Source: Paracoccaceae bacterium (GTDB taxonomy: Bacteria > Pseudomonadota > Alphaproteobacteria > Rhodobacterales > Rhodobacteraceae). From it: a stretch of DNA of 64,000 bases. Below the pieces are notes generated by a model that saw only the letters and a program-made list of their open reading frames with translations, was not told where the DNA came from and did no database searches. A program made the translations under genes and the position numbers. Positions 42,138 through 50,328 of the stretch are shown one piece after another; within the stretch, counting starts at the first letter, position 1; the number at the start of each line of letters is the position of its first letter. The DNA is taken from the NCBI GenBank assembly GCA_021741245.1, contig JAIOYF010000005.1, forward strand, positions 1 to 64,000, given 5' to 3'.

Positions 42138-42280
42138 GGAGACTCTCCCGATTGTCGTTACGACGTTTACGTTCTTTGGCTCCGCACGCACACCGCAAAG
42201 GCGGGTCGTTGCAGATCGTTTTCAATTTAGGTCAGGGTCGACGGAAAGGGTCAAGTGGCATTTCTAGATCGCAGGTTAAG

Positions 42281-42300
42281 TTTTGATCTTACGATCAAAA
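42281..42300. promoter_or_regulatory. Perfect inverted repeat TTTTGATC/GATCAAAA upstream of bmp
   Basis: TTTTGATC (42281-42288) and GATCAAAA (42293-42300) are exact arms around TTAC, 144-163 bp before the bmp start. Size and symmetry fit a dimeric repressor site (GntR, LacI or TetR type). No regulator gene adjoins. Confidence 0.45.
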
Positions 42301-42320
42301 TTCTGGCGATGCCGCTGTTC

Positions 42321-42335
42321 TTGACCTTAGGTCAA
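42321..42335. promoter_or_regulatory. 15-bp palindrome TTGACCTTAGGTCAA
   Basis: TTGACCT, a central T and AGGTCAA form a perfect palindrome. It overlaps the last codons of rimI and precedes bmp by about 185 bp. An AGGTCA copy occurs again near 42230. Together with the TTTTGATC repeat it suggests more than one input on the nucleoside operon. Confidence 0.4.
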
Positions 42336-42745
42336 ATTGCATGAACCATGACAAGCGCATCTATCTTTTGACCATCTGGCGACGTGTAATAGCCCTTTCT
42401 TCTGCCAGCATGAGCGAATCTTGTTCTTTGATACAGGGCAATGGCTGCCGTGTTGTGCGCGGCGACTTCCAGAAAGGCCTGATCCGCACCCCTGATGGCA
42501 GATTCGGTCAGGAAGTCTTCGACCAAACGTAAGCCAAGCCCTTGTCGCCGTTGCGTAGGATCCACGGCCAAAGTCAGCAGTTCGCTTTCGCCCGCCACCG
42601 CACGTCCAATCACAAAGCCACGCGAATCGCCAAGGGAAAAGACATGCGGGCTCGAAAGCAGCGCTTCCATCTCGGTCGTCGACCACGGGCGCGGCGTGGT
42701 GAAGCAAAGGGAATGCAGGTGCGCCCAGTGCGATACGTCAGGCAT
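42332..42745 (-). CDS. GNAT family N-acetyltransferase, RimI-like
   Basis: The 137-residue GNAT protein has the acetyl-CoA loop AVDPTQRRQGLGLRLVEDFL (about 61-80) and the ALYQRTRF motif near 112. Its position directly after tsaB matches the tsaB-rimI pairing of many bacteria, where RimI acetylates the N-terminus of ribosomal protein S18. Substrate identity is inferred from context. The start ATG 42745 lies eight bases inside the end of tsaB. Confidence 0.8.
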   Translation of the reverse strand: MPDVSHWAHLHSLCFTTPRPWSTTEMEALLSSPHVFSLGDSRGFVIGRAVAGESELLTLAVDPTQRRQGLGLRLVEDFLTESAIRGADQAFLEVAAHNTAAIALYQRTRFAHAGRRKGYYTSPDGQKIDALVMVHAI

Positions 42746-43367
42746 CGAGGATGACGGGCGGCGGGTCAGAGGGGGGTGCGGCATCTGCGCCACGCAGGTA
42801 AAACGGGGCAGGGCGGGGCTGATCATGCTCGCGTCGCAGGGCCGCAATCTGCGCTATGGCCTGCACAATTGGCATGGCGGCAGGGCATTCGATTTGACCC
42901 AACAGCGCCACGCCCGAACCCGTTATTAGCCCGTCCACGAACAGACCCTGAATGGAGGAAATGGACGCAGGCTGGATTTCGCGCGCATCAAAACGCTGTA
43001 CGTAAACCTCGTCTCGTCTTGCGTCTTCGATCACGGTCACGGGGCGCGGCAGACCATGGGCCAAGGCTTCCAGCCGGGTGACGCCAATGGCGGGCACGCC
43101 CAGCGACAGCGCAAGCCCGCGGGCCGCCGCCACACTGATCCGCACGCCGGTGAAATTGCCGGGGCCAGTGCCCACACCAATGACCGTCACATCGCGCCAG
43201 GCAAGGCCCGCTTCGGCCAAAAGCTCTGCCAAGAGCGGCATCAGGCGCTCTGCCTGGCCTTTGGCCATCGCCTCTTCGCGGATCAGGCACGTCCCGTCTG
43301 GCAAAAGCAAAGCGGCGGCGCACTGCGCCGCCGATGTGTCAAACGCCAAAACGATTTCAGGCGGCAA
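42738..43367 (-). CDS. tsaB: tRNA threonylcarbamoyladenosine biosynthesis protein TsaB
   Basis: This 209-residue ASKHA-fold protein acts with TsaD and TsaE in t6A modification at tRNA position 37. The N-terminus PEIVLAFDTSAAQCAAALL and the GTGPGNFTGVRISVAAARGL block are typical. The start is probably TTG 43367, which overlaps the end of nfuA by 11 bases; no ATG or GTG is available in frame nearby. GAGG lies nine bases before it. Cotranscription with nfuA and rimI is likely. Confidence 0.85.
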   Translation of the reverse strand: MPPEIVLAFDTSAAQCAAALLLPDGTCLIREEAMAKGQAERLMPLLAELLAEAGLAWRDVTVIGVGTGPGNFTGVRISVAAARGLALSLGVPAIGVTRLEALAHGLPRPVTVIEDARRDEVYVQRFDAREIQPASISSIQGLFVDGLITGSGVALLGQIECPAAMPIVQAIAQIAALRREHDQPRPAPFYLRGADAAPPSDPPPVILDA

Positions 43368-43920
43368 CGGGGCGAACCTCGGTCACTTCTGGGATATAGT
43401 GGCGCAGCAGGTTCTCGATCCCCATCTTCAGGGTCAGCGTCGATGACGGACAGCCCGCACAGGCGCCTTGCATGTGCAAGTAAACCACGCCCCGGTCAAA
43501 GCCGTGGAATGTGATGTCGCCGCCGTCTTGTGCCACAGCCGGGCGCACGCGGCTGTCAAGCAATTCCTTGATCTGGCGGACAATATCACCATCCTCACCG
43601 GTATGTTCGGCATGGCCACCGGCGGCTTTCGCCTCGCCGTCCATCACCGCGTCGCCGGATTGGTAGTGCTCCATGATCGCGCCAAGAATCGCAGGCTTGA
43701 TATGCTGCCAATCGGCCGTCTCGGCCTTCGTCACGGTGACAAAATCATTGCCAAAGAACACCCCGGTCACGGGTGCAGCTGCAAAGATCCGCTTGGCCAA
43801 GGGAGATTTTTCCGCAGCTTCGACACTTGGGAAATCAGCGGTTCCCATATCAAGCACGGTTTGGCCGGGCAGGAACTTCAGCGTGGCTGGGTTAGGGGTC
43901 GACTCGGTCTGGATAAACAT
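43357..43920 (-). CDS. nfuA: NfuA-type iron-sulfur carrier protein (NifU C-terminal domain)
   Basis: The 187-residue protein has an N-terminal Nfu domain (MFIQTESTPNPATLKFLPGQ, given as residues 1-20) and a C-terminal NifU domain with the cluster-binding CAGCP motif (GACAGCPSSTLTLK, near 152-165). It carries and delivers [4Fe-4S] clusters to client enzymes. The start ATG 43920 is well placed. Its stop overlaps the tsaB start. Confidence 0.93.
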   Translation of the reverse strand: MFIQTESTPNPATLKFLPGQTVLDMGTADFPSVEAAEKSPLAKRIFAAAPVTGVFFGNDFVTVTKAETADWQHIKPAILGAIMEHYQSGDAVMDGEAKAAGGHAEHTGEDGDIVRQIKELLDSRVRPAVAQDGGDITFHGFDRGVVYLHMQGACAGCPSSTLTLKMGIENLLRHYIPEVTEVRPVAA

Positions 43921-43972
43921 TTTGCAATCTCCGACGGTTCCAGTCGGATATGCGCCTTGGGGGCCTTTAAGT

Positions 43973-44004
43973 CAAGTTTGGAACGGTTCTAAACCGAAAA
44001 CTTG
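43973..44004. terminator. Hairpin between dgkA and nfuA
   Basis: CAAGTTT (43973-43979) pairs with AAACTTG (43998-44004), and CGGTT (43984-43988) with AACCG (43992-43996) inside. It probably ends the eptA-dgkA transcript before nfuA, but the T-run is missing. Confidence 0.4.
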
Positions 44005-44016
44005 CCGCAATTTGGG

Positions 44017-44391
44017 TCAGATCAGAATGACCCAAAGCACATATAGCGTGTTTGCCCCGATCACAAACGCCACCGCCAGCGACCCCAGATCCTTTGCATC
44101 CCGCGCGAAAGCCGACCATTCGGGGGAAAGATGATCAACCAGTTCTTCAAGCGCAGTATTCAGCGCCTCAACGGCGGCAAGAACCAACCACAGCACACAA
44201 AACCCGATCACCTGCCCGACAGAGGCACCAAAGCCGATCAACACAGCAAGCGCCAAGGCCCCACCCGCCACCTCTTGCCGAAAGGCGGACTCACGCCACA
44301 ACCGACGAATGCCAGCCTGAGAGTATTGAAGAGCGGCGAAGAAATGCGAAATGCCGGAGGTGCGTTCAGGTTTTTTCGGGGTGTCCGACAT
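44017..44391 (-). CDS. dgkA: Diacylglycerol kinase DgkA
   Basis: The 124-residue membrane protein has three helices and the DgkA signature VEALNTALEELVDHLSP, followed by AKDLGSLAV. It phosphorylates diacylglycerol to phosphatidate, returning it to phospholipid synthesis. It starts at ATG 44391, three bases after the stop of eptA. Diacylglycerol is the by-product of phosphoethanolamine transfer from phosphatidylethanolamine, so the gene pair makes sense. Confidence 0.9.
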   Translation of the reverse strand: MSDTPKKPERTSGISHFFAALQYSQAGIRRLWRESAFRQEVAGGALALAVLIGFGASVGQVIGFCVLWLVLAAVEALNTALEELVDHLSPEWSAFARDAKDLGSLAVAFVIGANTLYVLWVILI

Positions 44392-44394
44392 GGC

Positions 44395-46056
44395 TTAGCT
44401 TTCCGTTTTCCGACAATCCGAGGTCAGGTCCAACGCAGGATTGCGAACCTCGGTCACAATGTCAGCAAGGCCAAGGATGCTGGAGAAAATGTTGTCATGC
44501 GACAGTGGTTCTGCGGACTTTCGGGACAGGCACGCCATGCTGACGCCAAGGCTTTGCTGAAACCTGTCCGAAAGCCAGACCATCATGGGTACTTTGATTT
44601 GCTGCAAAGGTGCCATGAACCACGGCGCGCCATGCAGATACAGCCCGTTCTCGCCAAGGGACTCCCCGTGATCTGATGCATAAAACACCATTGGGATAAC
44701 CCGGTCAGTGGCGTTCAGGATATCAATCGATTGGGCCATCACCTTATCACTGTAAAGCAAGGTGTTGTCATAGCCATTGCGCAGGTCTTCGGGGCTGCAA
44801 TTGGCCACCTCAGACGTCTCACACGCGGGCGCAAAGACCGCCTCATCTTCGGGGTAGCGCAAGAAATACGATGGCCCATGGCTGCCGATCTGGTGCAATA
44901 CCAAAACGGTATTCTCGGTGATTGTTTCGGCCTTTTCGCGGATAAGGTCCAGAAAGATGCCATCGATGCATTCCCCGCGGCCGCAATATTCCGGTGTGCT
45001 GCGTGTGCTGATGAACATCGAGGTCTGACGCGTGGCGATGCCCTTGTCGCCGGTGTTGTTATCCCACCATTCGACTTTGAAGCCAGCATGGGCCATGACA
45101 TCGAGAAGGTTCTCATGCGACAGGCCGCCATCGAAGGAATATTCGGTCCGCCGTAGGTGAGAGAACATGCATGGCAGCGATGTGGCCGTTGCGGTTCCAC
45201 AAGCGGTCACGTCGTTAAAGTTCACGACGCCCCTTTTGCGCAACTCCGGGGTTGTGTCACGCTCATACCCGTTCAGCCCCCAATTCTGGGCCCGCGCGGT
45301 TTCGCCAGCCCAGATCAGAACCAAAACCGGCTTGTCCGCCGCCGCAAGCAACACACCGGGCGTTGCGTCACGGCCAAAGGGCTGCACGATGGTAGGTTTC
45401 CTCAGCATCATTGATGCATAGCTGTAGATCGCATTGGCCGGATTGAAGGGTTGAATGGCCGTGACAACTTCCTGATGCTCACGCCCTGCCCCCATCAGGT
45501 TCTTGGCGTCCGAATACAGGCTTGCCGTTGTGATCGCGACATACAAAACCAATGCGCCAACCCAACCGACTGTGGCCCGGATCAATCCGGCCCGACGGAT
45601 TGGAACAAAGATAACAAACACCGCTGGCAGCAACCCAAACAGGATCACGTGCAGCGCCAAGGGAAAGGTGATCAGATGCTTTGACTCGGTAATCGTGGTG
45701 GTCATCGCGTTTTGGATCATGTCGCGATCAATCGTCGTGCCAAGTGTGTCTTGGTAAAAGCTGCTGACAGCCCCCAAAACCAAGAGAAATGCCAACATCG
45801 GCCGTTGCAGCCAGCGGGGCGAGGCAAGCGTGATCAGGAACATTTGCGCGGCAAAGATCGTCAGCGCAAAAAGCGTAAATGACAGTGTTTGATCTGGGAA
45901 AACCGCTGAAAGCCGCGACCAGAACGTCAGGTTATGGGCCGCAAAGATGAACACACCCACAAACAATGTCAGCAAAAACGGGCTTATCCCGCGGTTCGCC
46001 ACTGCTTTGCCTTCGCCAGCGGCGGGTTCGGTCTTGGTCAAGCGCACGTCAAACAT
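44395..46056 (-). CDS. eptA: Phosphoethanolamine transferase, EptA type
   Basis: The 553-residue inner-membrane enzyme has about five N-terminal helices and a periplasmic sulfatase-like domain. WAGETARAQNWGLNGY at 249-264 supplies a metal-binding glutamate, CGTATATSLPCMFSH near 286-300 holds the catalytic threonine, and ASDHGESLGENGLYLHG is the C-terminal metal site. It moves phosphoethanolamine onto lipid A or related lipids, which lowers binding of cationic peptides such as polymyxin. Whether lipid A is the true acceptor here is unknown. The start is ATG 46056. Confidence 0.9.
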   Translation of the reverse strand: MFDVRLTKTEPAAGEGKAVANRGISPFLLTLFVGVFIFAAHNLTFWSRLSAVFPDQTLSFTLFALTIFAAQMFLITLASPRWLQRPMLAFLLVLGAVSSFYQDTLGTTIDRDMIQNAMTTTITESKHLITFPLALHVILFGLLPAVFVIFVPIRRAGLIRATVGWVGALVLYVAITTASLYSDAKNLMGAGREHQEVVTAIQPFNPANAIYSYASMMLRKPTIVQPFGRDATPGVLLAAADKPVLVLIWAGETARAQNWGLNGYERDTTPELRKRGVVNFNDVTACGTATATSLPCMFSHLRRTEYSFDGGLSHENLLDVMAHAGFKVEWWDNNTGDKGIATRQTSMFISTRSTPEYCGRGECIDGIFLDLIREKAETITENTVLVLHQIGSHGPSYFLRYPEDEAVFAPACETSEVANCSPEDLRNGYDNTLLYSDKVMAQSIDILNATDRVIPMVFYASDHGESLGENGLYLHGAPWFMAPLQQIKVPMMVWLSDRFQQSLGVSMACLSRKSAEPLSHDNIFSSILGLADIVTEVRNPALDLTSDCRKTES

Positions 46057-46151
46057 TCCCGTTCATAAAAGCGTCACGGGCTGCCTATCATTTCGAAACT
46101 GACATGGCGAGATCGTGTTTGCCGCAAAGCGAGCCCTCGCCAGCCGTATGA

Positions 46152-46607
46152 TCACGTGATGCGTTCCAAGTGTTCCTTGGACATATCCCCCGGCACGATC
46201 GTGATCGGAATGGGCAGATTGCCAGAGTTTTTCGTCATCTGTGACACCAAGGGGCCAGGGCCAGACTTGTCTGTGCCAGCCCCCAAGACCAAAACACCAA
46301 TCTCTGTCTCTTCGCGCACAACGGCCAAAATCTCGGCCACTGGGTCACCTTCGCGGATGATCAGGTTGGGGTTCACCCCCTGCTTGTCACGCATCCATTT
46401 GGCGAATACTTCAAAATGCGCCTCAATCCGCTCACGTGCCTCGGCGCGCATCAGGTCAGCCACGCCGATCCAATGCTGAAACTCCTCGGGTGGAATGACA
46501 GACAAAATGGTGACGCCACCCCCCGTATGGGCCGCGCGCAACGCCGCAAAGCGCATCGCATTCAGGCATTCGCGGCTGTCATCCAGCACGACGAGAAACT
46601 TCCGCAT
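46152..46607 (-). CDS. Universal stress protein UspA family
   Basis: The 151-residue single Usp domain has an N-terminal strand MRKFLVVLDDSRECLNAMRF and a C-terminal segment with a glycine-rich loop (VLVLGAGTDKSGPGPL, then SGNLPIPITIVPG). Many members bind ATP through G-x2-G-x9-G-S/T, and only a partial form is seen here. The start is ATG 46607. It lies 95 bp upstream of eptA on the same strand; cotranscription is possible. Confidence 0.85.
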   Translation of the reverse strand: MRKFLVVLDDSRECLNAMRFAALRAAHTGGGVTILSVIPPEEFQHWIGVADLMRAEARERIEAHFEVFAKWMRDKQGVNPNLIIREGDPVAEILAVVREETEIGVLVLGAGTDKSGPGPLVSQMTKNSGNLPIPITIVPGDMSKEHLERIT

Positions 46608-46673
46608 ATGTGATCTCCCCAGATCGCTGCATATTGGCGGATCCGTGGGGGGGCTGGCAAGCCCGCCCTTGGG

Positions 46674-47537
46674 TCAACCAGCCGAACGTGCCCAATCCCA
46701 ATACAAACGCCGGACGCGTTCGGTCATCTCGCGGCTGCGATATTCGGTGCCATCAAAGGCGCGCACCGAGGTGACCTTGGCGAAATTGCCCGACAAGAAC
46801 ACCTCATCCGCGGCATGGGCATCCTCAAAGGTCAAAACCGTCTCGATCACCTCCACCCCATTGGCGCGCAAGTTCGCGATATGGCGCGCGCGGGTGATCC
46901 CGGCCAGAAACGTGCCATTTGGGATGGGGGTGAACACGACCCCGTCCTTGACCAAGAACACATTCGCCGTGGCGCTTTCGGCCAGATTTCCCATGGCATC
47001 GGCCACCAGCGCATTGCCAAACCCCTTTGACCGCGCCTCAACCAGCATCCGGGCATTGTTGGGGTAAAGACAGCCCGCCTTGGCGTTGCAGACGTTATCT
47101 TCCAACACCGGGCGGCGAAAGCGGGTGCGGGTGACCGTGGTCTGAAAGCTGTCGGCGGGCATCGCCACCTGTTCAAGGCTGACGGCAAAGGCGGTGGAGT
47201 TTGGCATTGGGTTGATACCCAGATCGCCGCCATCAATCGCCCAATACATCGGGCGCACATAAACCGCCTGATCGGGACCATAGGCGCGCAGGCCGTCGCG
47301 GATGATCTGTTCCATGTCGCCAGCATCAACCGTTGGGGTGATCATCAACGCCTCGGCCGAGGCATTGACGCGGGCGCAATGCTTGGCAAGGTCAGGACAC
47401 AAGCCGTTTACAAACCGCGCACCATCAAAAACGGAACTTCCCTGCCATATCCCATGATCTGCGGCACGCATGACGGGCAGATCTTCGTCGTGCCAGCGCC
47501 CTTGCCAGTAAGTGCGGATATTGGTTCCGAATGTCAT
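46674..47537 (-). CDS. Branched-chain amino acid aminotransferase-type (class IV) enzyme
   Basis: This 287-residue PLP enzyme has the class IV fold. The Schiff-base lysine is probably Lys153 in VCNAKAGCLYPNNARM, and AESATANVFLVKDG is the phosphate-binding segment near 205. It belongs to the IlvE-like group, which transaminates leucine, isoleucine and valine, although D-amino acid or aminodeoxychorismate lyase activity cannot be excluded by eye. The start ATG 47537 is preceded by AAAGGACC. Confidence 0.8.
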   Translation of the reverse strand: MTFGTNIRTYWQGRWHDEDLPVMRAADHGIWQGSSVFDGARFVNGLCPDLAKHCARVNASAEALMITPTVDAGDMEQIIRDGLRAYGPDQAVYVRPMYWAIDGGDLGINPMPNSTAFAVSLEQVAMPADSFQTTVTRTRFRRPVLEDNVCNAKAGCLYPNNARMLVEARSKGFGNALVADAMGNLAESATANVFLVKDGVVFTPIPNGTFLAGITRARHIANLRANGVEVIETVLTFEDAHAADEVFLSGNFAKVTSVRAFDGTEYRSREMTERVRRLYWDWARSAG

Positions 47538-47610
47538 GCCGCGGTCCTTTTGCAGGGGTTTGCCGATGTTGCGCAGTCAATCATGCGGCAACACGCGGGT
47601 CCAGACCGAC

Positions 47611-48864
47611 TTAAGCGAAACGGCGGGCGGCATCCAGTGCCAGACCCGTCCCGACTGAGCCGAACATATCCCCCGTCGCGATGGGGACGGCAGGCAAACA
47701 GCGGCTGACGGCGTCGCGCAACACCGGAAGGCTGGCCGACCCGCCGGTCAGAAAGATCGTGCCAATGTCGTGGGGCGCGACCCCGGCTTGGCGCAAGACC
47801 TCGAAAATGGCATCGGCCAGACGGATCACGGGTTTGGCCACACTGTCTTCAAAGGCCTGACGGCTCAGCACGATATCGCGGGCGGCCAGCACGGTGGCAA
47901 GAGCGATTTTGGTCGAGGTTTCTACCGACAGGGCGATCTTGGCCTGTTCGGACGCCATGGCCAGCGCGTGGCCTTGCCGGGTTTCCAGCACGTTGATCAG
48001 CCGATCCAGCAGGTCAGGTTGCCGCGCAAACTGCCGCAGTTCGCGGATTTCGCGCGCGGTTTGAGGGTTATAAAGCGCGTTGATCCGGTGCCAGCTGGCC
48101 AGATCGTGGTAGTAGTGCAAGGGCATCGGACTTTTGCCGCCATGCACAAGGCTGCCAAGGCCAAAAAGTGGCATGATGTGATCAAGGCTCAGCAGCCGAT
48201 CAAGGTCGGTGCCGCCCAAGCGGATGCCGTGATTGCCAAGGATATCGTCGCCGCGATCAGCCTTTTTCGCGCGGTCCGGCGAAATGCGCACAACCGAGAA
48301 ATCCGAGGTACCGCCGCCGATATCGACAATCAGCACAAGCTGTTCGTCCGTCGCGCGACTTTCATAGTCCAAGGCCGCAGCAATGGGTTCATACTGAAAG
48401 CCCACCTCGTCAAAGCCATGGCTGCGGGCGATCTTTTCCAACATGTCCTGTGCGTTGCGATCCCCCTCGGCGTCATCATCCACAAAGTGGACAGGGCGGC
48501 CAAGGATGGCATGTGTGGTCCCCGCCTGTACCTCATCAAGGCGCGTTTTCAGATGCCGGAAGAAGCTGCCGATGATGTCGGCAAAGGCGATGGCACGATT
48601 GCCGACGCGGGTCTTTTCATTGATCAGGTCAGAGCCAAGGGTGCTTTTCAGGCCACGCATCAGGCGACCGTCCTCGCCGTCAACATAGGCCGAAATGGCC
48701 GCACGTCCGAATTGTGGGGCCGCCCCGTCGCTGTCCCAAAACACCGCCGTCGGCAGGGTCGGCGCCCCGGCTTCAAGGGGGATCAGGTGGGCGGAGTTGC
48801 CCTTTGGAATGGAAACCGTGGAATTGGAGGTGCCGAAATCGACCCCGCAGACCGTTGGCGCCAT
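47611..48864 (-). CDS. Hsp70 family protein, YegD-like
   Basis: The 417-residue protein covers the Hsp70 ATPase domain with only a short tail. It has CGVDFGTSNSTVSI (6-19), VDIGGGTSDFSVV (near 190) and FLTGGSASLPVLRDAV near the end, the actin-ATPase phosphate loops. E. coli YegD is similar, lacks a substrate-binding domain and has no settled role. The start ATG 48864 has AAAGGGGG upstream. A longer in-frame upstream extension has no Hsp70 similarity. Confidence 0.85.
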   Translation of the reverse strand: MAPTVCGVDFGTSNSTVSIPKGNSAHLIPLEAGAPTLPTAVFWDSDGAAPQFGRAAISAYVDGEDGRLMRGLKSTLGSDLINEKTRVGNRAIAFADIIGSFFRHLKTRLDEVQAGTTHAILGRPVHFVDDDAEGDRNAQDMLEKIARSHGFDEVGFQYEPIAAALDYESRATDEQLVLIVDIGGGTSDFSVVRISPDRAKKADRGDDILGNHGIRLGGTDLDRLLSLDHIMPLFGLGSLVHGGKSPMPLHYYHDLASWHRINALYNPQTAREIRELRQFARQPDLLDRLINVLETRQGHALAMASEQAKIALSVETSTKIALATVLAARDIVLSRQAFEDSVAKPVIRLADAIFEVLRQAGVAPHDIGTIFLTGGSASLPVLRDAVSRCLPAVPIATGDMFGSVGTGLALDAARRFA

Positions 48865-49195
48865 GGCTGCCCCCTTTGGTGAAAGGCGCAGGCGATAGGC
48901 GGTTTGGCTGGTGTTGTCAAACAGTTGGACAGTGGCCCCTGAAGTAACCGGCGAACCAAAGTCTTTTGTCGGCTCGCCCCCAAAAAAGAGCCCCCGGATC
49001 TGGGAATAGCCAGTTCCGGGCGCAACGGGGTGGGGCCGCCGAGGGTTGGGGAAACCCCAGATTGGCAGCATATGAGGGGACAGCCCACCCTTCGCCTTAC
49101 AACCTTAGGCCGCCAAAGAATCAAGGATGTGACACGCCTGAAAAACCCTGTCGCCTTTGCCTTGCCAAATTCAAAACCTGTGGACAGGCAAAACG
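48865..49195. other. Non-coding gap between the Hsp70-like gene and the unknown membrane protein
   Basis: About 331 bp with no convincing gene. It contains the terminator-like hairpin at 48993-49020 and the Hsp70-like gene ribosome site near 48870. No promoter stands out clearly. Confidence 0.4.
48982..49020 (-). terminator. Terminator-like hairpin after the 354-residue protein gene
   Basis: On the minus strand CCCGGA/TCCGGG (outer arms 48993-48998 and 49015-49020) enclose CTGG/CCAG. TTTTTT follows after a 5-nt gap (plus-strand A-run 48982-48987). It lies 176 bp after the stop of the upstream gene. Confidence 0.45.
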
Positions 49196-50260
49196 TCAAA
49201 TCCGGCGCAGGGCCCGCAGCAGCCAGCTTTGCGCAAGACTGCCCAAAAGGGCAGCAACGCTCAGCATCAGGCCCGAGAGGCCAAGGATCAGCGTCATACC
49301 AAGATTGCTGATGCGCAGGGTGGCGCGGAGCAGGCGGGTCTTTCCCAGAACTTCGGCCTGACGAACGGTTCTGGGTCCCAAAGCTTCGGCCGCGTTTGCA
49401 AGGTGGCGCGCGTCGGCCGCATCATCCACCAAAGGCAAGAGGTGCAAGGCATGGACAGGTCCCGCCGCCCCTGCAACACGGCCCAAATCTGACAGCGTGG
49501 CCGCAACTGGGCGCAGCACATCCGCCCGGATGAGCCGGGACAAATCGTCACCGCTGCGCACGCCCGGCAGATCACCCCAGCGAATACCGTCAGCAAAGGC
49601 CGTGCCCAGCTGCCGGGCCAAAAGGGGCGACATCCGCCCCATGCCGCGCGCCAGCCGCAATGTCGCCGTGCCCGCCTTGAGCGTGGCCGAAGTGCCGCCC
49701 GTGGCCACGATCGCCGCAGTCGCGCCAAGGCCGATGACCGAAAGCCCAAGGTCAAGCTGGTCAATTGGCGTGCCGCTGGCGTAATCCGCCCCGGCCTGCG
49801 CCAACCCGCGCAGATCTTCGATCGGGGTCAGCAGGATCGGGGCCTTGCAGATCAGCGCGGTCGACAGGCTGCAAGTGGCGATATCCCAGATGCACGACAG
49901 GCAATCCCCAGTGGCGGCCACAACGCCGCTATCGGCCTGCCGCGCCGCGTCATAGTCTGCGGGTGTGGCAAAGCCGCGCGCGGTCGCCTCATCGTGCAAG
50001 GCTTGCAGCGCCACCCAGTTGCGCGGGCTTTCGGCAAGGCGGGTGGCGATCAACTGCGACAGGCGTGCTTCGGTGGCAGTGCGGGCCATCAGACGGTCCG
50101 TCGCGGCGATGATCTCATCGCGCGAACGCTCGATCAGCGGGGTCAAGGCGGGATTGGCCGCGATCTGCCGGGCAGAGTGCAGGGTGACAAAGGCCGAGGC
50201 AACAACGGCCATTCCCAAAAGGAGGCGGATAAAGCGACGCATTTGGCAGAAAGATATCAC
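49196..50260 (-). CDS. Hypothetical membrane protein with a four-cysteine segment
   Basis: The 354-residue protein has an N-terminal hydrophobic anchor or signal (LLLGMAVVASAFVTL), a helical charged segment, a cysteine-rich stretch with Cys120, Cys123, Cys130 and Cys138 (GDCLSCIWDIATC), a glycine-rich hydrophobic region near 165-200 and a C-terminal helix pair. I do not recognise a family. The cysteines may form disulfides in the periplasm. GTG 50260 has an AGGGCAAG-like ribosome site; ATG 50242 six codons later is also possible. Confidence 0.65.
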   Translation of the reverse strand: MISFCQMRRFIRLLLGMAVVASAFVTLHSARQIAANPALTPLIERSRDEIIAATDRLMARTATEARLSQLIATRLAESPRNWVALQALHDEATARGFATPADYDAARQADSGVVAATGDCLSCIWDIATCSLSTALICKAPILLTPIEDLRGLAQAGADYASGTPIDQLDLGLSVIGLGATAAIVATGGTSATLKAGTATLRLARGMGRMSPLLARQLGTAFADGIRWGDLPGVRSGDDLSRLIRADVLRPVAATLSDLGRVAGAAGPVHALHLLPLVDDAADARHLANAAEALGPRTVRQAEVLGKTRLLRATLRISNLGMTLILGLSGLMLSVAALLGSLAQSWLLRALRRI

Positions 50261-50277
50261 CTTGCCCTGCGCCGAGA

Positions 50278-50298
50278 CAGGGGCCCAATCGGCCCCTG
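50278..50298. terminator. Hairpin after trpS
   Basis: CAGGGGCC (50278-50285), loop CAATC and GGCCCCTG (50291-50298) form a perfect 8-bp stem between trpS and the unknown membrane protein gene, both on the minus strand. No T-run is present, so it may be a weak terminator or an mRNA stability element. Confidence 0.4.
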
Positions 50299-50328
50299 CT
50301 GATTTCTGCGCGAGGACGTCCCCGCGCC

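Noticed and set aside
42138-42331. A definite sigma-70 promoter for bmp within the palindrome region
   Set aside because: TTGACC and TTGATC boxes exist on the minus strand but no acceptable -10 at 16-19 bp follows.
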